Part shown: piece after piece, positions 46,596 to 57,243 of the stretch
Position numbering within the stretch: the stretch's first letter is position 1
Layout of the letters: every line of letters begins with the position of its first letter
Assembly (NCBI GenBank): GCA_030248215.1
Contig: JASANG010003342.1
Coordinates: forward strand, 1-64,000
Length of the DNA stretch: 64,000 bases
Direction of reading: 5' to 3'
Source: Enoplolaimus lenunculus
Taxonomy: Eukaryota; Nematoda; Enoplea; Enoplida; Thoracostomopsidae
Made by a program: the position numbers and the translations under genes
Notes under the pieces: generated by a model
The model's input: only the letters and a program-made list of their open reading frames with translations
What the model was told of the DNA's origin: nothing
Database searches by the model: none

Positions 46596-47574
46596 GTGTA
46601 TTAAACTTTCATTAAAAAATTTTCGCATTTATAATGCAATATTTTAAGAATATAATCGATTAAATAAACGCAGTGCTATATTGGATGAATATTAAGCATA
46701 AGTAACTGCATTTGATGATAACACAAGCATACTTTACACACCACAGAGTTGTCATATACCTAAAAATAAGATGGGTTTCCAAAGGATCAAAGCCAAGTTT
46801 TAGTATTAAGATTTTGCGCTATAGTGTCGTGTATGGCTTCTCGATCGCTTCGCTCGCGAATGCGTAAACTATTATATTTCGGGCGGCATCTCATTTTAGA
46901 AATTTCATGTAATGACACTGATTTCTTTCAAGTAAATTAACCTTCGCGATGACTGGGACGTGAAAAACACCAATTTCTTGCGGTTTCCGCGATTTTTTAT
47001 TGCTGTTTTGTGAGTAAATTACTAAGATTATGACAAAAAGTTTAATTTTCGTTTTTTCCCATTTTGATACACTATGCTACTGTGCTGCAATCTATATTCG
47101 CAGCTAATGGCGTTGCGGTTATTTGAACACGTAACAGTTATAGCTAGGCTTTGTGTTCTTCCAAGATAAGTTGCTGCGCGCACCAGGGCATCTCTGTCTT
47201 GCTGCGGCTGTAAAGAACAATAACGATAGCAGGAGATTTGCACGAGTGAGTTGCGCGCGTTCTCGACACGCATCACGAGAGTGATGTCTGCGGTATTAAC
47301 AGCACACATGAAGCAGGGTTTAGCAGTTCCCCGCTGTGTATCGCGATGACAATAAGCTACGCTACAACTGACTTATACGACGGTGTCAAGAGCATAAATT
47401 TGTTAGTTTCTTAAATAAACTACCTGTATTAGAAAAACTAAAGGATGAATTTGAAAAATTTACACATGATGTGTATGGTGTAGTTTATAACGTAATCTCA
47501 AATTTTATTTTGCCTTGATTTATGCTAAACCGCATTTTCGTGCTGAAATTGTGGTATACTAGTTCGTTACAACG

Positions 47575-47690
47575 GTAGCAATGGTTAGTACACACAGCGG
47601 CGTGCATCAACTGAGCCCCAAGTGTTATGTATACCGTTAATGCACGCTAGAGAGTGCATTAACGTGCTGAACTGTTAGTAGTTCAAATGC
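47575..47690. repeat. TTAATGCACGC hairpin repeat
   Basis: GTTAATGCACGCTAGAG is followed by AGTGCATTAAC, a near-perfect hairpin. A related hairpin, GTTAATGCACGCTGG.ACGTGCCTTAAC, lies at about 51795-51825. Probably a small dispersed inverted repeat; both are in copy B introns. Confidence 0.4.
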
Positions 47691-47760
47691 GCAGTAGTTG
47701 CATCACGGCTTTTATGTCGAGTTGGCTGGTCACCTCAACGTTAAACGAATGCATTTTTAG

Positions 47761-47958
47761 TGTCCTTGTATTCAACGCGAAGGTTCAACTGCATGTGTTG
47801 GATACGATTTAAAGTTTATGGCATCAACGCTCGAGGAAGCGACTCAAAACTTCAAACCATCAGCAGTACTTCAATTGCACGATTACCCGCTACCAACGGT
47901 AACGACATCAGCTCCTATGGCCGTAACGACACCAGGTGCGCCAGGCCGTCAATCTACG
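47761..47958 (+). CDS. PTTH/Trunk-like ligand, copy B, exon 2
   Basis: Acceptor TGCATTTTTAG ends at 47760; donor ACG|GTGAGT at 47959; phase 0. CPCIQREGSTACVGYDLKFM is identical to copy A. The Pro/Thr spacer is longer here (HDYPLPTVTTSAPMAVTTPG, then APGRQST). The 21-nt excess over copy A exactly balances the 21-nt shorter exon 1. Confidence 0.85.
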
Positions 47959-48902
47959 GTGAGTTTTAACGAATATCATTTCTATAATAGATGTTGATTT
48001 TCTATGTTGCCGAGTTCGCAACTGCAGTAGTAAAACATACTGCAAAATAAGTTGTAGCAAGAAAGACATGTAAGAATTTGGCAATGTTATGGGCTAAACA
48101 ATTTAATGATTTAGCAAATTTTTAGACTGTCATTACTAAAACAACACGCATTTCGAATGACTGCATAAATGGGTGCGATCTTGCTGTTGGTTACCTTAAA
48201 ACATCATGTATTTCATCTTAAACGCAACGGAAGTTGCCGCATAATTGTAGTTTATTAAGAGGTTAAAAGCACACATTTTTTTAGTTGGCATGTATGTGAC
48301 AAGTATTCCCGCGTAAATGGGCCTAGGGCATGGCACTCTGTGCAAATTTGCTAACAAGATATGTGTGAATGATATGGATGTAGTATGAAGAAACTGGGTC
48401 ATAGATTATGTTATGTACTTTGAACCGCAGTTTACCGTTTCTTTAGAAAATTTTAGGTGGGTAAAGATTAGCAAATTTTTAACCGCACTTTGACACTCTT
48501 TACCCGCGGATATATTGACATCAAAATTTTTTCACCCGACCCGCGGCCCGCGTATACCGTTGGGGACCTCCAGGCAGCGTACCACTCTGATTTGTTTTCT
48601 AAAACGAATACGAAATGAAGATATTTTGTTCCCCAATCTCACAGCAGTGTTTTCTTGTATTTTCTGAATGTTTATAGATGCATACAGCAGGTTCGTTTTA
48701 GGAGGCGTCTGTGTGCTGGAATGCGAACTAATGAAATTTTGACTTTATTGACTTTTGATTGGCTTGTTGTCTTCCGAAGTTTTAAATTTTTAAGTTTAAC
48801 ACGAGTTTAAGTTACACTTATTTTCGGTTCAAGCATGCTGGATTAGCTTAAGTTTATATCAACTTAGTTTAAGTTCTTAGAGAGTGCATTCATAATTTTA
48901 AG

Positions 48903-49189
48903 CGTCCACCTGAATGGTCATCGTGGACAGGACAACAATTCGACTGTCGAGACGGTCAACGCAGTCGCAACAAAATTGAAACAGTCGCTGATGTTTTCGG
49001 TTGCAACGACATTGTTTGCAAGCAGTGCGCACGATATATACTCAAAAAGCTTAATCAGGACGCAGTTCAGGGACGTGGCGATAAAGTGATCAACAACGTT
49101 CATGCGTTATCAAACAGCAATTTAAATGTGATACAAAATGACGATGCTCGGCTTCAAGATGATGAAACCAATAAACAAGCATGTAGCTG
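48903..49189 (+). CDS. PTTH/Trunk-like ligand, copy B, exon 3 (Cys-rich pro-region)
   Basis: Acceptor AATTTTAAG ends at 48902, with a weaker pyrimidine tract than copy A. It encodes EWSSWTGQQFDCRDGQRSRN, KIETVADVFGCNDIVCKQCA, RYILKKLNQDAVQGRGDK and an Asn/Asp-rich end. All Cys of copy A are kept. The donor is CTG|GTAAGC at 49190, phase 2. This donor region is duplicated 123 bp downstream. Confidence 0.83.
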
Positions 49190-49430
49190 GTAAGCAAATA
49201 TTGAGAAATTACTCCCAATGCCTTCTTTAACTCTCCATGCAACCGAGTGGATCAGACCTCAAGTCAGCAGTATTTAGCTATAGGGGATATTCGTCGAACA
49301 AGCATGTAGCTGGTAAGCAAATGTTGAAAAATTATTCCCAATGCCTTCTTTAACGCTCCATGCAACGGATTGGATCAGACCCCAAGTTAGCAGTATTTAG
49401 CTATGGGGGATATTCGTCTAAATATAGATT
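49175..49430 (+). repeat. 123-bp tandem duplication including the exon 3 donor
   Basis: ACAAGCATGTAGCTGGTAAGC recurs with its downstream sequence (CCCAATGCCTTCTTTAAC, GGATCAGACC, AGCAGTATTTAGCTAT, GGGGATATTCGTC), so two donors of identical core sequence lie at 49190 and 49313. Use of the second would retain the first TAA of TGG-TAA in frame, so only the first preserves the protein. Confidence 0.8.
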
Positions 49431-49475
49431 CAATTAGCATTCGGCCCACCCGTTTTTCGTTGAACACAAACTTAT

Positions 49476-49580
49476 AGGTTGCGCTATACTTTACTGTACC
49501 GAGTGCTGCCATGCACCGCTGAACATCGCTGGCAAAATCTATTTGGATAAAATAAAAAAATTTTACTGTTGCACCCCTGA
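49476..49580. mobile_element. CGTCCG-family MITE, degraded
   Basis: GGTTGCGCTATACTTTACTG at the left and TTTTACTGTTGCACCCC at the right are imperfect inverted ends of the GGGTG-CGCTGTACTT family. The CpG-rich interior is reduced to ACCGCTGAACATCGCTGG. Confidence 0.4.
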
Positions 49581-49648
49581 ATAATACAAGTCATCTATAT
49601 CTGGTTTTCCAGCATTATTGTATCCCAATAGATTGTGAACGTACTGTA

Positions 49649-50054
49649 GTGACTTGAGTAAGAGAAAGACTGATTTATTTGGCCTCTGCAGAGGGTACCC
49701 TACCCTATTATTTGGTTACGGACTGTTATTTATTTTTCCCGCCTTCCGCCGCATTTTGTTAGTTGGACCTAACACCCATCTCTTATGCCATCTCTCTGTT
49801 GGACAGGACGTACCTTCTGCAGCGTTTTTATTGGTTGCCATGTCGTTAGGTTATACTTAGGAATGTACTTTCAAAACTTAGGTACGCTTTAAAGTTTTCA
49901 ACTCAGGTTTATTTGGTACTGGAGTCATTTATGCGCAACAATTACTTAGGTATAATAGACATTCATGGACTCTAATTAGGGTTTAGGGACTCTACCCACT
50001 TAAGGACTCTTATTAGGGATACGGACTGCTATTGAATGGGTCTACATGGTCACA
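49649..50054 (-). mobile_element. GTGACCCGAATAAG MITE, reversed and rearranged copy
   Basis: Near the left end CTGCAGAGGGTACCC, TATTTGGTTACGGACTG and TTTCCCGCCTTCCGCC are the complements of the right part of copy 2. The right end has GGACTCTTATTAGGGATACG, the complement of its left part. The termini GTGACTTGAGTAAGAG and TGGTCAC are diverged; TA flanks the left end. Confidence 0.5.
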
Positions 50055-50194
50055 TGCAAACATTTACATTACATGTGTGACAAAAAATATGTTAAAAGTA
50101 AGTCAATCTGTTCGATGGTACTTGGCATAAGCACGAATTATGGTATAAATTTTTTGAAGGTTTTAAAAATAATACCCTTCAAGTTAAAATGCGG

Positions 50195-50262
50195 GAGACG
50201 GGGACGAAGCAGGATGTCCATTTTTTCCCGGAGCCGGAACCGGATATCCGGTCGCACCATGA
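50195..50262. repeat. CCGGATATCCGG element end fragment
   Basis: CCCGGAGCCGGAACCGG and ATATCCGGTCGCACCATG end just before ATATATATTT. The same junction, GTTGCACCCTGATATATATTT, occurs at 51697-51717, so this is a detached end of the same family as the element at 50314-51706. Confidence 0.5.
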
Positions 50263-50313
50263 TATATATTTACTTATTCATTTATATATTTATATAAATG
50301 TATATCTACATAT

Positions 50314-51706
50314 CAGGGTGCAACCGGATACCCGGCTCCGGCTCCGGTAAAAAGTCTACATCCGGCTCCGGCTTCGGTGTTTTTCAACTTGCCGGATATT
50401 ATTTTTTAAAAAACTTAAAAAAATTTATACTATCATAAGTATTTATGCCAAGTACCATCGAACTGACTGACTTACATTTACATATTTTTTCTGTCACACA
50501 TGTAATGTCGATTTTAGCATGTGATTGGTAACAATAACGCTGGAAAACCAGCAGCACATTTCTATTATTCCTAACGCTAAGTCTAAATTCATCGTAAAAT
50601 GGGTCTATAACTAATTAAAGCAGAAATAATATCTTGTTTCTGGTCTCGGTCAACTTTGGTCATCACCGTAAAACATAAAACTTTCAAAAGAAACTATTGC
50701 TAATTGTTTTTTTCGTAGTTTTTTGTGTTTTTATTTTAGTTTTTTGTGTGTTTTCAGAATAACTCCTAAGGTGTTTGGCGAAATTTTATTCATCAGGCAT
50801 TACTTGCTTCAACAATCTGCTTTTTACAGGTCTACCAGCATTTGCTGGACCGAGACTCCCATACCTGATGTTAGCCACGTTTAACTTACAGAAAACTGGA
50901 TGCCCTTAAAGGGAACATGAGTCAAACGAATATTGAAACTGAACACAACGCTACAAAAACATAGAATAGCGATAATAGGGGTCGTTGTTAAAGTGTTAAA
51001 AATGCATCGGTGTGACATGTTAAACTTTGTCACGGTAAACACTTTCGGTACCTTAAGCCACGGAAGTAAAAAATTGTAAGCAAGCTACGTTCCGATACAT
51101 GAATGCAATACCAGTATTTGCTGGAACGAGACTCTCATACCTGATGTTAACCACCTTTAACCCCTTCTCACATTGAGTTGCCTATAGGCAACTCAGCGCA
51201 GTGTATATACGGTAAATAATATATATTGCACCGTGCTTAACAATTGCAACACGTATACATAGTACTAAATCACCACAAGACGTGAGAGCCCAATCGGGCT
51301 CGAGCGTCAAGCTCCTATAGCTGAGTGGTGATGGTATACGGGTGCTATTCCAGTTACTGGAGTTAGAATACTAGCATAAAAGTAGGTCTCAGGGGAAATA
51401 CAAAATATTCATGTGAGAAAGGGTTCTTACAGAAAACTAGATGCCCTTAAAGGGAACACGAGTCAAACGAATATTGCAACTGAACAGAACGCTACAAAAA
51501 CATAGAATAGCGATAATATGTGTCGTTGTTAAAGTGTTAAAAATGCATCGGTGTGAGATGTTAAACTTTGTCACGTAAACACTTGTGGTACCTTAAGCCA
51601 CGGAAGGCAAAATTGTAATCTACGTTTTGATATATGAATGCAATCTAGTATTAAATATGAATTCATTATCCGCCTCCGTCAGCTTGAGGTATGTGGTTGC
51701 ACCCTG
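50314..51706. mobile_element. 1.39-kb element with 12-bp ends CAGGGTGCAACC
   Basis: Starts CAGGGTGCAACCGGATAC and ends GGTTGCACCCTG, a perfect 12-bp inverted terminal repeat. Inside is a direct duplication of about 270 bp (50831-51110 and 51111-51160 plus 51424-51645), sharing GATGCCCTTAAAGGGAACA, CAAACGAATATTG and AAAATGCATCGGTGTGA. The second duplicate is split by the TTAA element. No transposase. The target duplication is unclear because both flanks are TA-rich. In intron 3 of ligand copy B. Confidence 0.65.
51161..51423 (+). mobile_element. TTAA-flanked piggyBac-like MITE with tRNA-like core, copy 2
   Basis: Bounded by CCCCTTCTCACA at the left and TGTGAGAAAGGG at the right, next to TTAA (51157-51160) and TTCT (51424-51427). 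The unoccupied duplicate at about 50876-50890 reads TTTAACTTACAG, which shows the pre-insertion site. The interior shares ACAAGACG.GAGAGC, CGAGCGTCAAGCTCCTATAG and ATATTCATGTGAGAAAG with copy 1. The B-box region is more eroded. Confidence 0.7.
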
Positions 51707-52668
51707 ATATATATTTGTACCACAGCTCATATAGTTAAGAGCCGTGCTGCAAGCACCGTTCGTTTAGGGCAAAACTGTTCGTCACACTTGATGCTCGGTT
51801 AATGCACGCTGGAACGTGCCTTAACTGTGCCACAAATATGCCGAATAATTATACCGCACGGCATGGTTTTTGACTTATAAAAATAACAAACAAATTTAAC
51901 ATAAGGTTAAAATATAAACCACACCTGGTTTATTCTGTATAAAATTTTAACACACCGCGTGCAAGCTTTTTCAGGCTCCACAGTTTTTAATGATGGTCGA
52001 GGCACGTAGCCAGCTTGGATGAAGTAAAATCTCCCTAATACATTTAGTAATGTTTCCCCATAAGAGCATAAACTCAATTTTTTAACCCTCCGCTGATATC
52101 TAGTACGCAAAGAGTTATACTGTGCAATGGGGCCAAGCTGAAATTTAAATTTTTTTTGCAGGAAGGAAATGGGTATGAGCATACATGTTGGCAGAGATCG
52201 CTATAAAAAACTCCATAAAAGTACTAAATTTTCTCGAGTAGTATCAAGCGATATTCCTCTTTAAGGTAACAATTATAGTTTACCCTTAGTTGAAAGATCG
52301 AAATCTAGACTTGACCCGCAGGCTCGGTAGCAAGAGAGTGGTGCATATACAGCCATTTTAGATGTGGCGCGTTGGGTCTTCTCTGGTGTTACAAGTGGGT
52401 GTTCAATTATTCTAGGGGTGACGAAACTTTTCTAGGAGATATGAGAAACGCCGTCCCCTCTGCTGCGGGACTATGCCAGTTAGTCAGTTTATTCAAGGAA
52501 CCAAAGATTGTTCCGATATACAAACGCGCGATGCTAAGCTTGCTTCAAGCGTGCGGTGCACTCGGACATCGCTGTCACGCTGTGCACTTCGGCTCGTGCC
52601 GAACACTTGACGCATCGCAGCAGCATGTGTTCATGCTACAACTATTATATAGGTAGTGCCGTAGCAGA

Positions 52669-53273
52669 CAGGGGTGGAGCCCCAGCGTTGATGCTGATAA
52701 ATAATTTATCGATGTTTAATCTCAGGTTATCCGGGCTCATGTTCCTGCTGTATCGCTGTGGGGGCACCCTTCCACAAGCTATTTCACACAAAAGTTGCAA
52801 AATGATGGTTCTAGAAAGTGAAGCCATCTTTAAAATGAATCAAATTTCACGCGCAGCGGTAAATTTTATGACATTTTCTTTTAAAGTAGCTAAACATCTC
52901 TTATTTTCGGCGAAACCTTCCACAATTTTCGTATGCTCTAATCAGAGGAGGCAGCACACGACACAATTTCTTCTATTGCCATCTTTATTATTCCGTTTCA
53001 TGAGTTATCATATCTTAAGTAAAATCGTAAGCCAGCGAGTGTAGCGGGAGAGACAATTTGTTGGCATTTAGCAGCTTGGCGGTTATTGCAAGGCCTATGC
53101 AGTGTCTAAAGCCATTTAAAAAATCGCGGAAAGGTAGGATGCTGTCAAACTCGCAAGCGAAGCGATGTAGAACCAAACGTATTTCAAAACTTCTTTGCTT
53201 CTGCCGGTTATGATGGGAATCATTAGGGGGACATCCCCAAATGAGGGTATGGGAGGTGGTTGCCCCGGCCTTG
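52669..53273 (+). mobile_element. hAT-like non-autonomous element, about 0.6 kb, copy 2
   Basis: Begins CAGGGGTGGAGCCCCAG and ends TTGCCCCGGCCTTG. Shares ordered blocks with 4635-5251: ATTTATCGATGTTTA, GGGGGCACCCTTCC, GAAGCCATCTTTAAAATG, CGTAAGCCAGCGAGTGTA. Lies near the end of intron 3 of ligand copy B. Confidence 0.6.
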
Positions 53274-53563
53274 TTTTTTTAGGCAAACATGGCCCCATTG
53301 AAAAAACATACCAAACCTAACTTTCACTACTTTTTACACGAACATCGAAAATTGGAACGCACATCGGAGTTTTAGCACTGGTTTTGCTTGCAACGACATA
53401 TTAAGAATGTCTTTAACCGACTTGTGAAAACAAAGGTAACAATTCATATCACATTGCTAAAAATCGCCGATAGCCGATGATGGATCGAGTTTAATATCTT
53501 AAATTAACAATAAGTTTTTGGAAAAATTTTCTACAACAAAATTATGAATATTTATTGTTTTAG

Positions 53564-53610
53564 TTTCAATTTAAACTACGAGTCTCATGCAAGAACCAGA
53601 AATCAACGCG
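53564..53610 (+). CDS. PTTH/Trunk-like ligand, copy B, micro-exon 4
   Basis: A 47-nt exon after TTTATTGTTTTAG, ending CGCG|GTAAGT. It reads FNLNYESHARTRNQR after completing a Cys codon. It matches the copy A exon in length, phase and first seven residues. Confidence 0.8.
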
Positions 53611-53689
53611 GTAAGTATTTCATACTTTACTAATGTATCTTGGAATAAAAATGACGCAATCACGTTTGAAATTGACTTTACGACGCACC

Positions 53690-53862
53690 AGAATAATTGG
53701 CGATTCTACGAGAATTCGTCGCCCGACAACTTGTCGCCCAACAGTGTCGTACACCACTGAGCAAACCAAGCCTAAGCATAATGATGGGGGTCGATTTGTC
53801 GAGTCGACAAAATTTCGGATTTACAAGTTGTCGGTTGACGAGTTGTCGGGCAACGAGTAGCC
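53690..53862. mobile_element. ACGACAANTTGTCG foldback MITE, copy 3
   Basis: GAATTCGTCGCCCGACAAC and TTGTCGCCCAACAGTGTCG at the left, AAGCCTAAGCATAATG in the centre, and CAAGTTGTCGGTTGACG plus AGTTGTCGGGCAACGAG at the right. It sits about 80 bases after micro-exon 4. Confidence 0.5.
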
Positions 53863-54339
53863 ATTATACCTTTTCTGATACATGGTTGACCCACGATAAA
53901 GCTAAACTTACCACATGATTTTATTTTGCGGTATATCTCCATTATGCTTGGTTTATTTGCATATAACTTTTGTTTTCTACTAAAAACCTTTTTGTTTTGT
54001 AAATCTTAAATTTTCTGGAGCCATTGAGTTTAAACATTTACGTATACCATCAGCGTATATATCAACCGGAGTTGAAAAAAATACGAGAGCAATATGTAAT
54101 TAAACTTTCAACAATAAATCTATTAAGCGTTCCGAATTTTCAGCATTTTGAAAAATCAACGAAGACTTTCGTACCTGAAATTGCCGTCACCTTTAGTAAA
54201 GATAAAAATTCTATCAGATACTAATCCGGGCGTGCAAAATTTGTTTTAACGGATTCTTTTAGAAATGTGTTATGAAGTTATCCTTATTTTGCTTTGTTTA
54301 TATATTGTTCAGTTTGACAGCCAATGTATACAACAGACT

Positions 54340-54548
54340 GAACAGATCCGTAACAGGACCATAAGCATTTATTCCTAAATCGAAACTTAAGCCTAAGCGT
54401 GAGAATGAGCTTATACCATAGTCTAAGCCTAATCGAGAGAATGACGTTATACCTATGCCTAAGCCTAAGCAAAAAATTAGTCTAAAGCCTCAATTTACTC
54501 TATTGCAGTCCACAAAAATACGTTCCGCCTCTGATCTTTCCATGGTTC
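54340..54548 (-). mobile_element. TTAGGC-bearing MITE, reversed copy
   Basis: CCGTAACAGGACCATAAGC, AACTTAAGCCTAAGCG, CCTATGCCTAAGCCTAAGC, TTTACTCTATTGCAGTCC, and the end TTCCGCCTCTGATCTTTCC. The order is the complement of plus-strand members, with a recognisable outer end. Confidence 0.6.
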
Positions 54549-54680
54549 CAGTTTAATCAGCGAAGCGAATGAAAAGCCACATCCAATATTTGCATTTAAC
54601 GCACACATTTTATCTGGAGTGGGCCTCGGTGTCTTTCAGGTTGCACCTAAAGATGCTAAGTTAAAATTTGGCTACTTTAG

Positions 54681-54803
54681 ATACCGTATTGGTTTCCGAT
54701 ACGTTTTCCGCATTCGATTCGCTTCAAGGGAGCCGAAAGAAACGTCTTGCACCGCCTCAACCGGCGGCAGTAGTTGAAGAATTAGATGAAATTCTGAGTC
54801 AAT
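54681..54803 (+). CDS. PTTH/Trunk-like ligand, copy B, exon 5 (furin-type site)
   Basis: Acceptor GGCTACTTTAG ends at 54680; donor CAAT|GTAAGC at 54804. It encodes DTVLVSDTFSAFDSLQGSRK, KRLAPPQPAAVVEELDEILS. RKKR replaces RQKR of copy A, keeping a furin-type site, and LAPPQP-VVEELDEIL is nearly invariant. Length (123 nt) and phases match copy A. Confidence 0.85.
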
Positions 54804-55289
54804 GTAAGCTTTCAACAGATATTTTTGGTCCTAGAGACGGGTGTTTCTAGTAATAGCTAAAGCTACAGGATACTAGTGGTTGGTTAAGATTTTATGCAAA
54901 CTTTACTAAACGTTTCAAGGCTTAGGCATATTTAATAGATGCAATACGGAATACTGGCGTACCAACACATACGATTCATCTTTTTGTACTGAGTACAATA
55001 TTAGCAAACATAAATTCACTCTGAGTTAAGTTAATTCTCACTCCAAAGTTGAGTTAATTCCGGGTGAGTTGATTATGCAGCGTTCACGTTAACAGATTGG
55101 ACTGTGTGACACTGGGAACGTCTTGTGTTGGGGTTAACGATTGACAAATGTTAAAATTGCCACTCGTCAACCCCTGGACACCATTAATTTTCTCTTAGTG
55201 CCACCCTAATTAACCCCAACATACACAATGTCACAAATATTATTGTTTATACTAATTAGGGTACGGATGAAGTGAAAATTATTGGTGTG

Positions 55290-55520
55290 CTCTGGAATTT
55301 ACAGTGTAAAAGCAACTTACTAGAGTTTACATTGCAAAAGCAACTTACAGTGTAAAAAGAACTCAGTATAATTTACAGTGCAAAAGCAACTCACTGGAAT
55401 TTACAATGTAAGCAACTTACTGGATTTTATAGTGTAAAAATAACTCACTGGAATTTACAGTGTATTCACTATAAATTGTAAAAACCACTAACTGAAGTTT
55501 ACAGTGTAAAAGCAACTGAG
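55290..55520 (+). repeat. Minisatellite, AATTTACAGTGTAAAAGCAACT unit
   Basis: Seven or eight diverged copies of a unit of about 30-35 bp, with landmarks TTTACAGTGTAAAAG and CAACTCACTGG, in intron 5 of ligand copy B. TTTACAGTGTAAA is itself palindromic. The same intron of copy A holds the unrelated 165-bp satellite element instead. Confidence 0.75.
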
Positions 55521-55666
55521 AATGTCAGGTGTGCCAAAACTTTCCAGATTGTCTATACCTGAGATGTTAATCACAAATTCAACAAATTCGCAATATGTAT
55601 ATTTTGCGATGAACAGAAAATAAACTTAGAGAATCCTGGTATATGTAAAGATAAAATTTGTTGCAG

Positions 55667-55849
55667 TTGTACAACGATTTCGATTTAATTGTCTTCGAAA
55701 AGGATCAATAATCGACAGGAAATCTGATATGGTGGGATTGTGTTCGAGTTGTTGGGAATACGGCGTGTTGCCTGATAATTACTATCCTCAGTACATCAAC
55801 ATGCAAACGTGTAACTATAGAACAGGCGACGATAAGACCTGCTTGTCTC
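55667..55849 (+). CDS. PTTH/Trunk-like ligand, copy B, exon 6 (cystine knot, first half)
   Basis: Acceptor ATTTGTTGCAG ends at 55666; donor C|GTAAGT at 55850. It encodes VQRFRFNCLRKG, LCSSCWEYGVLPDNYYPQYI and NMQTCNYRTGDDKTCLS. Differences from copy A are few (for example CRRKG to CLRKG and CDYK to CNYR). All Cys are kept. Confidence 0.85.
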
Positions 55850-56724
55850 GTAAGTTTGTCTTTTACTTTTAACCTTTAAGCACTATTCACACGTGTAAGA
55901 TTGCACAGCAAGAACTTGCACGAGCAACTTGCATGTGCATGTTCGACTTCTGGCAGCTGGAAATAATTTCTCGAAATTGCGTGTGAACGCCGTTACAAGT
56001 CGCTTGAATTCGCTTGAATTAATTGTACATGCATTTCGACTGACCAATCGGAAATCAGGTTGTGAAGTGCTTTTGAGTTAATATTCTAACTTTTTGTGAA
56101 TTTATTCAAGAATCTCAAATTATTTTAAATACCAAACTTGTTTGATATTTCGCAATTTACGTCAAGGCTGACTTTACTTTTTTGTAGGCTTTGAAATCGG
56201 TTTTAAGTTGAGAAATTTCGTATAAACCTTCTTGCGAAGAACTTGCAGCTACAAATTATTCATTGCGAATATCTTCAACAATTAATTCATACGCATAAAT
56301 GGCCTTGCAATTGGAATTAATTTGCGATCGATCATTGGCTGAATTTAAACATAAACGTTCTGTAGGATAATGCTGTCGTCTGCAAACTGTTCACATAAGT
56401 AGTTTCGTGTCAAGATTCAGAATGAAAATAATATTTCTTTCTAAACATTTGCAGCTGCAAGTTATTCGTGGAAGCTACAGCTGCGAGTTCTAACTGCGAA
56501 AACTTGCAGATGTAAATAGAGTTTAACTTTTAACGTATTACAGTGACATTCCTTTGACCAACTGAAAGCACTGCTATACATTTATTGTCTCGTGTAAAAC
56601 TCAAATTCAATGATAGAGTGGGAATGAAATTTTACCTAAAATATGTTATATGTCTACAATTAGCCAACGTATTTAGTCCATTAATTAAACACACATATTT
56701 CTTGGAACATGTTACTATGAAGGG

Positions 56725-56875
56725 CGAACGATTTAATTCGCCGGACTATTATAGAGTAAGCTTAAGGTTTACTGTAATTTTTTGTTTAGGCTTAGGTTTT
56801 GGCTTAGTTATAGGCTTGTGTTTACTGTAAGGTTTCGACTCAGAAATATGCTTATACGCCTGTTATGCCCTTTAA
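56725..56875 (+). mobile_element. TTAGGC-bearing MITE copy abutting a SINE-like repeat
   Basis: GGGCGAACG, GACTATTATAGAGTAAGC, TTTGTTTAGGCTTAGG and GAAATATGCTTATACGCCTG. The right end TTATGCCC runs into the direct repeat flanking the SINE-like repeat at 56876. Confidence 0.55.
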
Positions 56876-57243
56876 ACTACCATCGGCCAAAAGTAGAGCC
56901 GTATAAGAAAGCATCGACTCGGTTAGAACTAAGTCCAGTTTGTTTCCAACCTGTGTAGTCTGTCGGAACTACACGGTCAGGACGACCCCTTTTTTCCGAA
57001 GTACTGCGAATATTTTTGGTTTTCCCCCTAGATTTCTCCGAAAAATATGGCCACGCCGGAATCGAACCTCGGACCTCTCGCTCGTGAGTCAAGCCCGCTA
57101 CCCATTACACCACGCGGCCAATATCATAATTTCCTCTGGTGCTATATGTGCACGAGTATGTATGTGTCTTAACATTACACACTCTGCACATACAAAAGCT
57201 AAACCGCGTGGCGCGTATACTGACAGTCTAGCCTCCCTCCATA
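56876..57243 (-). repeat. tRNA-derived SINE-like repeat
   Basis: On the minus strand, 57121-57049 reads like a tRNA: GGCCGCGTGGTGTAATGGG (A box) and GAGGTTCGATTCCGG (B box), with an outer stem GGCCGCG/CGTGGCC that pairs. The anticodon arm has a five-base loop and the D arm pairs poorly, so it is not a functional tRNA. Downstream on that strand are the body GTTCCGACAGACTACACAGG and AACCGAGTCGATGC. CCCTTTAA occurs on both sides (56868-56875 and 57244-57251) and may be the target duplication. In intron 6 of ligand copy B. Confidence 0.65.
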
